Below are positions 18,023-29,090 of a stretch of 64,000 bases of DNA, piece by piece (position 1 is the first letter of the stretch; each line of letters opens with the position of its first letter). Made by a program: the position numbers and the translations under genes. The stretch comes from Hyphomicrobiales bacterium. GTDB taxonomy: Bacteria; Pseudomonadota; Alphaproteobacteria; Rhizobiales; Beijerinckiaceae. The DNA lies in NCBI GenBank assembly GCA_900473415.1, contig UCLR01000047.1, forward strand, positions 99,822 to 163,821, in the 5' to 3' direction. The notes under the pieces were generated by a model. The model did not search any database. It was not told the origin of the DNA and worked only from the letters and a program-made list of their open reading frames with translations.

Positions 18023-18547
18023 ATGCCCAGCCTTTTGCGCCGCGCGGCGGCTCTGCGCGCGATGAGCTGCCCTGCCGCGGTGGCGGGCGCGCTCGCCTTT
18101 CTCGGGATCGCGGGCTGCACCGAGGCGCCGCGCCAGGGCCAGCCGGCGTTCTATCGCGATCTAGGTTCGGCCTCGGCACAGGTCGACGCCGAGCAGGCGC
18201 GCGCGATGATCTCGGCCTATCGGCTCAATGCCGGGCTCGGCGCGCTCACGCTCGATCCCGAGCTCACCGAGGCGGCGCAGCGCGAAGCCACCGCCATGGC
18301 GGCTTCCGACAAGCCGGTGCAAGCCGATGCGGTGAAGGCACGCCTGGCCAAGGCGGGGCAGCCGGGGGCCGAGGCCAATCTCTCGGCTGGCTACCGGCGC
18401 CTCGCCGAGGCCTTCTCGGGCTGGCGCGACTCGCCCCAGCACGACCGCGTCATGAAGGACGCGAAGGCCACGCGCATGGGCATCGCCACAGCCTATGCGC
18501 CGGGCTCGAAATATCAGGTCTACTGGGCTCTGATCGTCGCGCCTTGA
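18023..18547 (+). CDS. CAP-domain (SCP-like) lipoprotein
   Basis: 174-residue exported lipoprotein. The signal ends in a lipobox (LGIAGC), and the mature part has a CAP/SCP fold: ISAYRLNAGLGALTLDPELTEAAQREATAMA, then FSGWRDSPQHDRVMKDAKATRMGIATAY, the typical W..S..H...M block. AAGGATGACG precedes the ATG at 18023, 4 bases after the channel gene, so the two are probably co-transcribed. CAP proteins bind lipids or act extracellularly; the role here is unknown. Confidence 0.87.
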   Translation: MPSLLRRAAALRAMSCPAAVAGALAFLGIAGCTEAPRQGQPAFYRDLGSASAQVDAEQARAMISAYRLNAGLGALTLDPELTEAAQREATAMAASDKPVQADAVKARLAKAGQPGAEANLSAGYRRLAEAFSGWRDSPQHDRVMKDAKATRMGIATAYAPGSKYQVYWALIVAP

Positions 18548-18646
18548 GGGGGCTGCGCCGGGACTGCGTGGCTCCCGCCATGTCCTGTCAGCGGCGGCGC
18601 GCACGCCCCCTTACGGCGCGGCGCCGCCGAGGCTAGCTTGCGGATC

Positions 18647-19864
18647 ATGCCTCCCCGCCCGCACAAGCCCCTTTCCCTCTCTGCCGAACAGGCCCGCCGC
18701 ATCTGGCTCAGCGCCCAGCGGCTGGACGAGCGCGAGCCCTTCGGCGCCGGGCCGGCGGCGGCGCGTGCCGCGGTCGAACAGCTCGGCTATGTCCAGATCG
18801 ACACGATCAACGTGATCGAGCGCTGCCACCACCATATCCTCTGCGCGCGCATCCCGGCCTATCGCCGCAGCGATCTCAGCCACCTGCAATCGGTCGAGAA
18901 GAGCGTCTTCGAATACTGGACGCATGCGCTCTCCTATGTGCCGACGCGCGACATCCGCTACTTCCTGCCGGAGATGAAGGCGCATCGGGACGAACCGAAA
19001 CGCTGGTCGGCGGTCGGCGCGCGCGAGGAGACGCGCAAGCTGCTCAGCCGCATCCGCAAGAACGGCGCGCTGACGATCCGCGATATCGAGGAGGAGCTGA
19101 TCGAGAAGGCGCATCTCTGGGCCAGCAAGAAGCCCTCCAAGGGGCTGCTGGAACGGGCCTTCTATGATGGCGAGCTGGCGATCGCGGCGCGCGCCGGCAT
19201 GGTGAAGACCTACGAGCTGTTCGACCGGCACTTCCAGTGGGAGAAGAAGCCGACGCCGGCGAGCGAGCGGCAGGTCACGGCCTACAAGCTCGACCGGGCG
19301 CTGACCGCGCAGGGCATCGTCAGCCTCGATTCCGCCTGCCATCTCGACGCACCGGCCAAGAAGGCGGTGGCGGAGCTGATCGGTTCCAGGGTGCGGCGCA
19401 AGGAACTCGTGCCGGTCGCCGTCGAGGGCGCCGGCAAGACGCAGCATTGGGCGGCGCCCGCCGTGCTCGCGCCCCGGCCGGAACCGGAGGAGACGCTGAT
19501 CCACATCCTCTCGCCCTTCGACCCGCTGATGATCCAGCGCAAGCGGGCGAAGCTCTTCTTCGACTACGCCCATGTCTTCGAGGCTTATCTGCCGAAGGAG
19601 AAGCGGGTTTACGGCTATTTCGGCCTGCCAGTGCTGGCGGGGGAGCACATCGTCGCGGTGCTCGACCTCAAGACCGACCGCGCCGCTGGCAAGCTCCTGA
19701 TGCAGCAATGGACCTGGCTCGATGGACATGAACGCCCCGAGCTGAAGCGCGCCATCGAGGAGGAACTTACGCGCTTCGAGCGTTTCCAGCTCGGGCGCGA
19801 CGAGGTCGAGCGGGTCGAAGGCGACGAGCCGTCGCAAATCGAGACCACAAAAATGCCGGCTTGA
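18647..19864 (+). CDS. YcaQ-type winged-helix DNA glycosylase
   Basis: 405-residue homologue of YcaQ/AlkZ, HTH_42 family glycosylases that unhook interstrand DNA crosslinks. The catalytic QxD motif is visible in QLGYVQIDTINVIER (Gln50, Asp52), and winged-helix segments follow (LTIRDIEEELIEK). The downstream LSPFDPLMIQRKRAKLFF and FEAYLPKEKRVYGYF blocks are characteristic. The ATG at 18647 is preferred over the in-frame TTG at 18638. It appears to be a single-gene unit after the CAP lipoprotein. Confidence 0.9.
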   Translation: MPPRPHKPLSLSAEQARRIWLSAQRLDEREPFGAGPAAARAAVEQLGYVQIDTINVIERCHHHILCARIPAYRRSDLSHLQSVEKSVFEYWTHALSYVPTRDIRYFLPEMKAHRDEPKRWSAVGAREETRKLLSRIRKNGALTIRDIEEELIEKAHLWASKKPSKGLLERAFYDGELAIAARAGMVKTYELFDRHFQWEKKPTPASERQVTAYKLDRALTAQGIVSLDSACHLDAPAKKAVAELIGSRVRRKELVPVAVEGAGKTQHWAAPAVLAPRPEPEETLIHILSPFDPLMIQRKRAKLFFDYAHVFEAYLPKEKRVYGYFGLPVLAGEHIVAVLDLKTDRAAGKLLMQQWTWLDGHERPELKRAIEEELTRFERFQLGRDEVERVEGDEPSQIETTKMPA

Positions 19865-19966
19865 TCGGCGCTCCTGCGCGCCGACTGGCGGCGGGGGTGA
19901 CAGCGGCGGATGGCATCGAGTTTGCGGCCCGGTGCCTTGGCGCCTCCGAAGGTTGCTGCCTGAGCC

Positions 19967-20662
19967 ATGGTGGCGGCGGTTCGCACGCGCCGGTTGATGC
20001 CCGATCCCGGTCTGCCGGCCGCGGCGCTGATCCATGCCGCCTTGCTGGCGTGGCTCGCCTCCTTGGCAGTCCAGCAGCTTGTCGAGGCTCCCGGCTTCGT
20101 CGAGCAGAGCGTGGATGTCGAGCTGCAGTCGCTGGAGCAGTTCGAGGCCCTGACGCGGCCGCCGCCCGCGCCGCCGCCGTCACCACAGCCGGCCGAAATC
20201 GTGCCTCAGCTCGCGCCGCCTGTCGCAGCGGTTCCACCGCCCGTCGAGCCGCAACCTGCGCGGCCGGGCGCCGATGGCATGGTGAGACCCAGGCGCATGC
20301 TCTCGCAGCTGGTTCTGGCCCATCCCCTCAGCCGCGACACCCTGGCCATGCTGCCGCGGCTGGCGCCTGAGGAGCGTGTCGAGCAGCTCTGTGGGCTCGA
20401 AGCCATGGGCCAGATCCATGCCTGGCAGCAGGCCTACGAGCCCGACCGGGTCAGCGCCTATGCGACCGCCGGAACGCGGCTGTCAGGGCGGGAGCTGCGG
20501 GCCGAGGGCGCCGCGTTCCGGAGCAGGCGGCGCTGGTACGGGCTCAGCTTCAATTGCACGCTGTCGCCCGATCTGAAGCGGGTGACGGCCTTCGCCTTCC
20601 ATGTCGGCGAGCCGATCGCGCCGTCGCGCTGGGAGGCGCTCGGCTTGCCGGCGGTGCATTGA
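19967..20662 (+). CDS. DUF930 family protein with N-terminal membrane anchor
   Basis: 231 residues. An N-terminal hydrophobic helix (LPAAALIHAALLAWLASLAV) is followed by a Pro-rich spacer (residues 63-98) that gives it a TonB-like look. The C-terminal DUF930 domain (LPRLAPEERVEQLCGLEAMGQ, FNCTLSPDLKRVTAFAFHVG) has conserved Cys residues. It is probably periplasmic and anchored. The family is common in Hyphomicrobiales; its function is unknown. Confidence 0.85.
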   Translation: MVAAVRTRRLMPDPGLPAAALIHAALLAWLASLAVQQLVEAPGFVEQSVDVELQSLEQFEALTRPPPAPPPSPQPAEIVPQLAPPVAAVPPPVEPQPARPGADGMVRPRRMLSQLVLAHPLSRDTLAMLPRLAPEERVEQLCGLEAMGQIHAWQQAYEPDRVSAYATAGTRLSGRELRAEGAAFRSRRRWYGLSFNCTLSPDLKRVTAFAFHVGEPIAPSRWEALGLPAVH

Positions 20663-20665
20663 GGA

Positions 20666-21070
20666 TCAGGCGCCCAGCAAATCGATCAGCGGCGGGATGA
20701 GCGGCTCGTCGGCGGGCGGCATGGCAAGGTCGCGCAGCTTGCCGGGACGGACCCATTTCAGCGCCTGGCCTTCCTGGGCGATGACGGTACCCTGCCAGCG
20801 CCGGCAGATATAGAGCGGCATCAGCAGGTGGAATTCGGGATAGGCGTAGCTGGCGAAGGTCAGCGGAGCCAGGCAGTCCTCCTTCACGGTGATGCCGAGC
20901 TCCTCGGCAAGCTCGCGGATCAGCGCCGGCTCCGGCCGCTCGCCGGGCTCAAGCTTGCCGCCCGGAAACTCCCATAGGCCCGCCAGCGCCTTGCCCTCCG
21001 GGCGCTGGGTGACGAGCACGCGGTTGTCGGCATCGATCAGGGCACAGGCGACGACGAGGAGAAGCTTCAC
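20666..21070 (-). CDS. mutT: NUDIX (deoxy)nucleoside triphosphate pyrophosphohydrolase, MutT type
   Basis: Sanitises the nucleotide pool, probably by hydrolysing 8-oxo-dGTP. The Nudix box is complete: GGKLEPGERPEPALIRELAE plus ELGI. A GTG at 21070 gives the classical start MKLLLVVACALID and 134 residues; the longer frame to 21121 is not conserved. It is the last gene of a leftward operon (EamA transporter, lipoprotein, mutT), 10 bases after the lipoprotein stop. Its stop lies 3 bases from the end of the convergent DUF930 gene. Confidence 0.9.
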   Translation of the reverse strand: MKLLLVVACALIDADNRVLVTQRPEGKALAGLWEFPGGKLEPGERPEPALIRELAEELGITVKEDCLAPLTFASYAYPEFHLLMPLYICRRWQGTVIAQEGQALKWVRPGKLRDLAMPPADEPLIPPLIDLLGA

Positions 21071-21080
21071 GGGACGGGAC

Positions 21081-21596
21081 TCAATTGCCGGAGAGGATGA
21101 CCTCGACGGGCTCGGTCTCATGGCCCGTCAAGGTCACGGTGTCATAGACCGAGCCGCCCTCGCGGGTGAAGGCGGCTTCGTCGCCCCAGATCACCTGGGT
21201 GGTCAGGAAATAGCCGCCCGGCGCGACCTTCTCGAAGGCGAAGCGGCCATTCGACGCCGCCTTTGTCGTGCGGGTGTACTCACCATAGGCCGGGTCGACG
21301 TCGTCGTCGCGCGGATAGGCGCTGTGGGGAATGTACTTCCGCTTGCCGTAGAGGTTGGCGAAGCGCTCGCGCGCGAAGGCGGTCGCCGGGATCAGGCGCA
21401 CCACCTCGCCCGCCGCATTGACCACCACGCCGCTCGGCTTGGTGCGGAAGGCATGGCCGGTGATGACGCCGGTACCGGGCTTCTTGATGAAGGCGGCTTC
21501 CTCGGTCGAGAAGGCCACCGTCGCCGGCTTGCGCTCGACACAGCCAGCCATGACGGCGCTGGCCAGCGCTACCGCCGCAACGAATCCGATCCTCAT
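21081..21596 (-). CDS. Lipoprotein with carboxypeptidase-regulatory-like domain
   Basis: 171-residue predicted lipoprotein with signal ASAVMAGC. The mature part contains a small beta-sandwich-like segment (NGRFAFEKVAPGGYFLTTQ), typical of carboxypeptidase-regulatory-like/transthyretin-like domains, and a GVITGHAFRTKPSGVVVNAAG block. The ATG overlaps the stop of the upstream EamA gene (ATGA), which indicates coupled translation. The function is unknown. Confidence 0.8.
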   Translation of the reverse strand: MRIGFVAAVALASAVMAGCVERKPATVAFSTEEAAFIKKPGTGVITGHAFRTKPSGVVVNAAGEVVRLIPATAFARERFANLYGKRKYIPHSAYPRDDDVDPAYGEYTRTTKAASNGRFAFEKVAPGGYFLTTQVIWGDEAAFTREGGSVYDTVTLTGHETEPVEVILSGN

Positions 21597-22510
21597 GACG
21601 CCCCCAGCCTGCGCGGCGCCGTCGTGACGAGGAAGACGCCGGCTAGGATGATGCAGCCGGCCGCGACCTGCCGCAACTCCAGTGTTTCCCCGAGCACGAG
21701 GACGCCCATGGCCGCCGCGACCGTGGGGACGAGATATCCGGTCATCGCCGCGCGCGTCGGCCCGGCGGCGCGGATCAGCCGCATGAACACCGTCATCGGG
21801 ATCGCGGTGCAGGCAAGCCCAAGCATCAGCATGGCGGCCCAGTGATCGGACAGCGCGAGGAGGCTCGCCGGCCCGGCGATGAAGAGGGTGAGCAGCAGGG
21901 CGACACCGCCCGAGCAGACCTGCTGGCCCAGCGCAAGGCGCATCGGGTCGCCGGACGATGCCGGTACTGCCCGGACATAGAGATTGCCGGCGGCATAGCT
22001 GAGCATGGTCGCGACCATGGCGAGTACGCTCAGCATTGTCGCGCCGCCCTCGAACAGCCGCGGTCCGATCAGCAGGGCGACGCCCGCAAGCCCGATCAGG
22101 ATGCCGGCGAGCCGGCGTCCGCCGAGGCGCTCCTCGGCGAAGATCATGTGGGCGACGAGGGCGGTTATCAGCGGACCTGCTGCCTGGATCATCGCCGCGG
22201 GGCCGCTGGCGAGCTGGATCAGCGCGTAGGCGACGAGGATGTTGGGCAGCCAGCCATTGGTTGCGCCGAGGATCAGCCAGTGGCGAATCTCATGGCGCTG
22301 CGGCAGTGGATTATGGCCGAGCCAGCGCAGCCAGAGTGCGAGCGAGGCGGCGCCGAGCAGGCCGCGCCCCGCCGCGATGGCGAAGGGCGAGACCTGGCCG
22401 CTCATCAGCTTGATGAAGAGATAGCTCGAGCCCCAGAAGAAGGAGCAGACTAGCAGGTTGGTGGCGATGAAGCCGCGGCTGGGCTCCGACCGCAGTTCCG
22501 CCGTCGTCAC
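21593..22510 (-). CDS. EamA/DMT-family transporter
   Basis: Ten-helix inner-membrane exporter of the drug/metabolite transporter superfamily, with two EamA repeats (about residues 15-145 and 160-295). The repeats are marked by NLLVCSFFWGSSYLFIKLMS and GYLVPTVAAAMGVLVLGETL. A GTG at 22510 with AAGGGCG upstream is chosen; the frame beyond it runs into a palindromic repeat. It is the first gene of the EamA-lipoprotein-mutT operon. The substrate is unknown. Confidence 0.87.
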   Translation of the reverse strand: MTTAELRSEPSRGFIATNLLVCSFFWGSSYLFIKLMSGQVSPFAIAAGRGLLGAASLALWLRWLGHNPLPQRHEIRHWLILGATNGWLPNILVAYALIQLASGPAAMIQAAGPLITALVAHMIFAEERLGGRRLAGILIGLAGVALLIGPRLFEGGATMLSVLAMVATMLSYAAGNLYVRAVPASSGDPMRLALGQQVCSGGVALLLTLFIAGPASLLALSDHWAAMLMLGLACTAIPMTVFMRLIRAAGPTRAAMTGYLVPTVAAAMGVLVLGETLELRQVAAGCIILAGVFLVTTAPRRLGAS

Positions 22511-22557
22511 GATGGGAACGCCCTTATCGACAGGTGCAATACGGCCTCGACATACGG

Positions 22558-22668
22558 GTGATCCCGGACAAGCCGCGTCAGCGGCGCCGATCCGGGATTC
22601 ATTCCGGAGCCTGTCCGGACGATGTGCAGGCATGGATCCCGGGTCGCCTGCAGCGCCCGGGATGACGG
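22558..22668. repeat. Intergenic palindromic element (CGTCAT-type family)
   Basis: GTGATCCCGG at the left, CCGGGATGACGG at the right, with inner arms GATCCGGGATTC and GGATCCCGGGT. It lies between the EamA and argJ genes. Confidence 0.65.
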
Positions 22669-22694
22669 CGAGGATTCAAACGACGGTCGCCCGT

Positions 22695-23945
22695 TCAGGA
22701 ACGGTAGTCGCCATTGATCTCGACATAGGCCTTGGTCAGGTCGCAGGTCCAGACCGTGGCCTTGCCGCGTCCGAGGCCGAGATCGGCCGTGATGACGATG
22801 TTGTCGCCCTTCATATACTCGGATACCGCGACCTCATCGTAAGAAGGCGCACGGGCACCCTGCTTCGCCACGACGATCTCGCCGAAGCCGATGTCGAGCC
22901 GGTCGCGATCGGCCGGCTCGCCGGCCTTGCCGACCGCCATGACGACGCGGCCCCAATTGGCGTCCTCGCCGGCGATGGCGGTCTTGACCAGCGGCGAGTT
23001 GGCGATGGAGAGCGCAACGCGCTTGGCCGAGCGGGCGGAGGCCGCGCCGGTGACCCGCACCTCGACGAATTTCCGCGCGCCCTCGCCGTCCTTGCAGACG
23101 AGCTGGGCGAGCTCGAGCAGGATCGAATTCAGCGCGCGCTTGAAGCCGGAGAGGCGCGGGTCCTTGACGTCCGTGATCGTCGGCACGCCGCGTGCGGCCG
23201 CCTTGCCGGTGGCGAACAGCATCAGCGTGTCGGAGGTCGAGGTGTCGCTGTCGACGGTCACGGCGTTGAAGGAGCCCTTCACGCCCTTCGAGAGCAGTGC
23301 CTGCAGCACGGGGGCGGCAATCGGCGCATCGGTGAAGACGAAGGAGAGCATCGTGGCCATGTCAGGGGCGATCATGCCGGCGCCCTTGGCGATGCCGGCG
23401 ATCGCGACCTCCTTGCCGTCGATCTTGGCTTTGCGGGCCAGCGCCTTCGGGAAGGTATCGGTGGTCATGATCGCACGGGCCGCGTCGATCCAGGGGCCGT
23501 CCGCGGCGCGCTTGGCGCAATCGTCGAGCACGCCCTTGAACTTGGTGGCGTCGAGCGGCTCGCCGATCACGCCGGTCGAGGCGATGAAGACTTCCTGCGG
23601 CTTGCAGCCGGCCGCCTTGGCGGCGATCTCGGCGGTGAGCTTGACCGCATCACGGCCCTTCAGGCCGGTGAAGGCGTTGGCGTTGCCGGAATTGACGACG
23701 ACCGCGCGGGCCGAGCCCTGGGCCAGGTTCTCGCGGCACCAGTCGACCGGAGCGGAGGGGCATTTCGAGCGGGTGAAGACGCCGGCGACCTGCGTGCCCG
23801 CGTCGAGCAGGGCGAACCAGACATCGGTGCGGCCCTTGTAGCGGATGCCGGCCTCGGCCGTGGCGAAGCGCACGCCCGGGATCGGCGCGACCTTGGGCTG
23901 GCGCTTGGGCGCGAGCGGGGAAACGGGAATATCCTTGCCGGCCAT
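22695..23945 (-). CDS. argJ: Bifunctional ornithine acetyltransferase/N-acetylglutamate synthase
   Basis: Cyclic arginine pathway enzyme that transfers acetyl from N-acetylornithine to glutamate and can also use acetyl-CoA. The 416-residue precursor self-cleaves into alpha and beta chains at an Ala-Thr bond inside KGAGMIAPDMATMLSF, which is intact. GGAGGAGGAG sits before the ATG at 23945, a strong site that fixes the start over the open frame to 24077. The conserved C terminus KAYVEINGDYRS is present. It follows the parvulin gene on the same strand. Confidence 0.96.
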   Translation of the reverse strand: MAGKDIPVSPLAPKRQPKVAPIPGVRFATAEAGIRYKGRTDVWFALLDAGTQVAGVFTRSKCPSAPVDWCRENLAQGSARAVVVNSGNANAFTGLKGRDAVKLTAEIAAKAAGCKPQEVFIASTGVIGEPLDATKFKGVLDDCAKRAADGPWIDAARAIMTTDTFPKALARKAKIDGKEVAIAGIAKGAGMIAPDMATMLSFVFTDAPIAAPVLQALLSKGVKGSFNAVTVDSDTSTSDTLMLFATGKAAARGVPTITDVKDPRLSGFKRALNSILLELAQLVCKDGEGARKFVEVRVTGAASARSAKRVALSIANSPLVKTAIAGEDANWGRVVMAVGKAGEPADRDRLDIGFGEIVVAKQGARAPSYDEVAVSEYMKGDNIVITADLGLGRGKATVWTCDLTKAYVEINGDYRS

Positions 23946-24045
23946 GGGGGCTCCTCCTCCGGAGCCCTGCACCGAGGGGGGCGAATCCGTTCTCGCCCGG
24001 CAGTGCTCTCGTTCTTGAGCCTCTGCCGCAGACCGATGACGAAAA

Positions 24046-24078
24046 CAAGAAGGGCGGCCGCTGGGGCCGCCCTTCAAA
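24046..24078 (-). terminator. Rho-independent terminator of the parvulin gene
   Basis: 10-bp stem AAGGGCGGCC (24050-24059) with GGCCGCCCTT (24065-24074). The minus-strand tail CTTGTTTTC follows. Confidence 0.75.
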
Positions 24079-24101
24079 ATCGTCAGAGGTGAGCCGGGAG
24101 C

Positions 24102-24938
24102 TCAGTTCTTCTTCGGCTCGGCCGGCTTGGCTGCATCTGCCGGCTTGTCGAGGCGCTCGACCTTGGCCTTCTCGCGCAGCGCCAGCACGACGTCCTGCTG
24201 GGCCTTGCGCTCGAGATACTGGTCGATCTGCGGCTTCACGGCGGCGAAGTCGGGCAGGGGCTTGGCGCGCTTGTCCTCGAGCCTGATGACGTGCCAGCCG
24301 AACTGGCTCTTCACGGGGTCGGAGACCTGGCCCTTCTGCAGCTTGAAGGCAGCTTCGGCGAACTCGGGCACCATGCGGTCCTTGGTGAACCAGCCGAGAT
24401 CGCCGCCCTCCTTGCCGGAGCCCGGATCCTTCGAGAGCTCGCCGGCGACCTTGGCGAAATCCTCGCCCTTCTTCAGCCGCTCGACCACGGCCTTGGCCTG
24501 CGCCTCGTCCTCGACGAGGATGTGGCGGGCATGGGCCTCTTCCTCCGGCGCCATCGCCTTGGTGGTCTCGTCGTAGAGCTTCTTGGCGGCCTCAGGCGTG
24601 ACCGCCTTCTTGCCTTCGCTGGTCAGGTACTCATCGAGCAGCACCTTCTCGCGATAATAGGCGAGGCGGGCGGCGAAATCGGGCGTGTCGCCGATCTTGG
24701 CGGCGGCCGCAGCCTTGGCGCCGAGCTTGAGGTCGACGAGATAGTTGATCACCTCGTCGCGCTTGCGCTCGTCCGGCAGCTGGGCGAGGCGCTCGCCGAG
24801 ATCCTCGGAAGCGAGCGCGATATCCTTCTCGGTGATCGCGATGCCGTCGACCTTGGCGACGACCTTGTCGGCCTGGGCGAAGGCCGGCGCCGCCAGCAGC
24901 GCGAAGCCGAGAACGGCGATGATACGGGCGGAGTTCAT
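24102..24938 (-). CDS. Peptidylprolyl isomerase, parvulin type (PrsA/SurA-like foldase)
   Basis: 278-residue periplasmic folding factor. The signal peptide is FALLAAPAFAQA. The N-terminal SurA-like helical part covers residues 25-130. The parvulin domain spans about residues 135-225, with HARHILVEDE, GGDLGWFTKDRMVPEFAEAA and SQFGWHVIRLED. The C-terminal tail is rich in Lys/Ala/Pro. The ATG at 24938 is chosen because it starts the signal peptide; the open frame to 25226 has no domain. It is divergent from secA, which suits a shared role in protein export. Confidence 0.92.
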   Translation of the reverse strand: MNSARIIAVLGFALLAAPAFAQADKVVAKVDGIAITEKDIALASEDLGERLAQLPDERKRDEVINYLVDLKLGAKAAAAAKIGDTPDFAARLAYYREKVLLDEYLTSEGKKAVTPEAAKKLYDETTKAMAPEEEAHARHILVEDEAQAKAVVERLKKGEDFAKVAGELSKDPGSGKEGGDLGWFTKDRMVPEFAEAAFKLQKGQVSDPVKSQFGWHVIRLEDKRAKPLPDFAAVKPQIDQYLERKAQQDVVLALREKAKVERLDKPADAAKPAEPKKN

Positions 24939-25275
24939 GTGAGACGGCCTTTCGTCGGAAAACCCGAGACGCTTTGGCCGCTGCACTGCCAGTTGAACGC
25001 GGCAAAGGCAAGGCAGTTCAAGCGATTGCGGCGCCCGATCACGCAGCTTTGCGCCAGCGCGCCTGGGCGCTCTTGGAACGGGTCGGCCAAAACCCCACAT
25101 CGTGAGCCGAATTCGCTTGCTGATCGGCCGCCCTTTGGGCGAAAGGCAAGCTGGACCCTGCCCGCGCACGCGTCTAAACACGCGGTCGCAATTCCAGAGT
25201 ACCGGGCTTCCGGCCGCAGCGCGCAATCAGCACCGTGCCGGCCGGGAGTTCAAAGCATCACCTGAAAGGCCCAAC
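24939..25275. other. Divergent intergenic region, parvulin and secA
   Basis: 337 bases between oppositely directed starts, presumably containing both promoters. A short hairpin (GCCGCCC, loop, GGGCGAAAGGC) is visible near 25128-25148. I see no gene and no convincing -35/-10 pair. Confidence 0.4.
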
Positions 25276-28056
<2,781 letters not shown>

Positions 28057-28083
28057 GACGGCCTATCCTGATTTCTGACTTTC

Positions 28084-28106
28084 GCGCCCGGCCTTGTGCC
28101 GGGCGC
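28084..28106. terminator. Stem-loop between secA and a convergent small gene
   Basis: GCGCCCGGC, loop CTTGT, GCCGGGCGC: a perfect 9-bp stem 28 bases after the secA stop. There is no long T-tract, but the position suits a bidirectional terminator. Confidence 0.55.
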
Positions 28107-28123
28107 AATGCATTGTACCGGCG

Positions 28124-28366
28124 TCAGTTCTGCTTCGGAGCTTCCTGTCGCGCGATCTCTTTGGCGACTTGAAGCCAGAGCGCCGTCGCGCGCTTGTCGC
28201 CGCGCTGACGCGCAAGCTGGGCGACCTGTTGCGCGGCGCCGAAAGCGGATGGGCCCAGACGATCGATCAGTGCGGCGGCCTCACGCTTCGCCAACTTTCG
28301 CCTCTCAACGACGCCTTCAATCAGCAACTCTGTCCAGTCTATGCAGGCTTGAACGAAGCTGAACAT
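28124..28366 (-). CDS. Small conserved-looking protein, unknown function
   Basis: 80 residues, mostly helical and charged (ERRKLAKREAAALIDRLGPSA, QVAQLARQRGDKRATALWLQV), with no signal peptide or membrane segment. Its composition and ordered helices look like a real protein rather than a shadow, and it ends just before a stem-loop shared with secA. I do not recognise a family. The upstream ribosome-binding site is weak. Confidence 0.55.
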   Translation of the reverse strand: MFSFVQACIDWTELLIEGVVERRKLAKREAAALIDRLGPSAFGAAQQVAQLARQRGDKRATALWLQVAKEIARQEAPKQN

Positions 28367-28776
28367 GGAAGCTCGGCAATCGAAGAGACGCGTTGCATTT
28401 GGGCACGACGCTTCGTGGCCGGCAATACCGCGTCCACCTGCGGCAAACTGGCCTGAGCGAAACTAGTCCCCGCCATTCCGCCCCATGCCTATCCTCGGCG
28501 CACCTCATCCCCGAGGGGCAGCCATCCGGAGGTGTGCCGTTGGTCGGGATGGGGGCGGCGCCTGCGGGTGGAGTCACGATCCACTCCCGGGAGGCTTCGG
28601 GGCACCGCCCTGGGGGTACTACGGCCCCTGTGCGAGGAGCTCGCTGGAAGGCTGGGCTGGTGATGGACAGGTAGGCAACGGCGCGACGACCCGCTGAGGG
28701 AAACTGGCGTCCAAGCTCGCAGGTCTCAAGCCACCAAGCCGTATAAGCGCGGCCCGGAGTCTTAAAATCGCCGACG
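28367..28776. other. Gene-poor region upstream of the structured-RNA candidate
   Basis: About 410 bases of very GC-rich sequence without a convincing reading frame, tRNA or known RNA signature. I looked for RNase P, tmRNA and SRP RNA hallmarks and found none. Short ORFs here have skewed composition and no start signals. Confidence 0.4.
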
Positions 28777-28881
28777 AGCGGAGCGCCACGGGGCGTGCGG
28801 ATGGTGGCTCAATCCATCCGCGCCGCTTCCTGGCTCAATGGAAGCGGCTGACTAATCCACCGCGCCTCGCGGCGCTCCGCT
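28777..28881. ncRNA. Candidate structured RNA: two hairpins with identical loops inside a closing stem
   Basis: An 11-bp outer stem is formed by 28777-28787 (AGCGGAGCGCC) and 28871-28881 (GGCGCTCCGCT). Inside are two perfect hairpins: GCGGATGG/CCATCCGC (28797-28804, 28814-28821) and GCCGCTTCC/GGAAGCGGC (28822-28830, 28840-28848). Both carry the same 9-nt loop, TGGCTCAAT. A third small hairpin (CCGCG CCT CGCGG, 28860-28872) competes with two pairs of the outer stem. It does not match an RNA family I know. The strand is undecided. Confidence 0.5.
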
Positions 28882-29090
28882 GCCCCTCACTCATTCCCGA
28901 TCGCGGCGACGCGGGCGGGTGAAGACGCATGCGCGCAACCGCATTTATTCGTAGGATGCGCGGGCCCGCTGCGAGCCCGAGCATCGCGGTATGCGGGAGG
29001 GCGGCATCCGCTTGCATCCGTCCCCCGCAGACGCCAGTCTGGCGCCGCAGCGGACGAGGCTGGCTTTCCGGTGCAGCGGGGGGAAACAGC

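Noticed and set aside
15067..18120. 1017-codon open frame on the minus strand opposite the MscS gene
   Set aside because: Arg/Asp/His-rich shadow of high-GC coding sequence. The plus strand has a signal peptide, helices and the MscS signature.
22458..24092. 544-codon plus-strand frame opposite argJ
   Set aside because: Antisense shadow. The argJ start, cleavage site and C terminus are all canonical on the minus strand.
28485..28697. Small Gly-rich plus-strand ORF in the gap after secA
   Set aside because: No ribosome-binding site, no family resemblance, and the composition follows base bias.
28540..28760. Possible RNase P, tmRNA or SRP RNA
   Set aside because: I could not find the conserved sequences of any of them (GAGGAAAGTCC, a T-loop, or the SRP GGAAG tetraloop helix).
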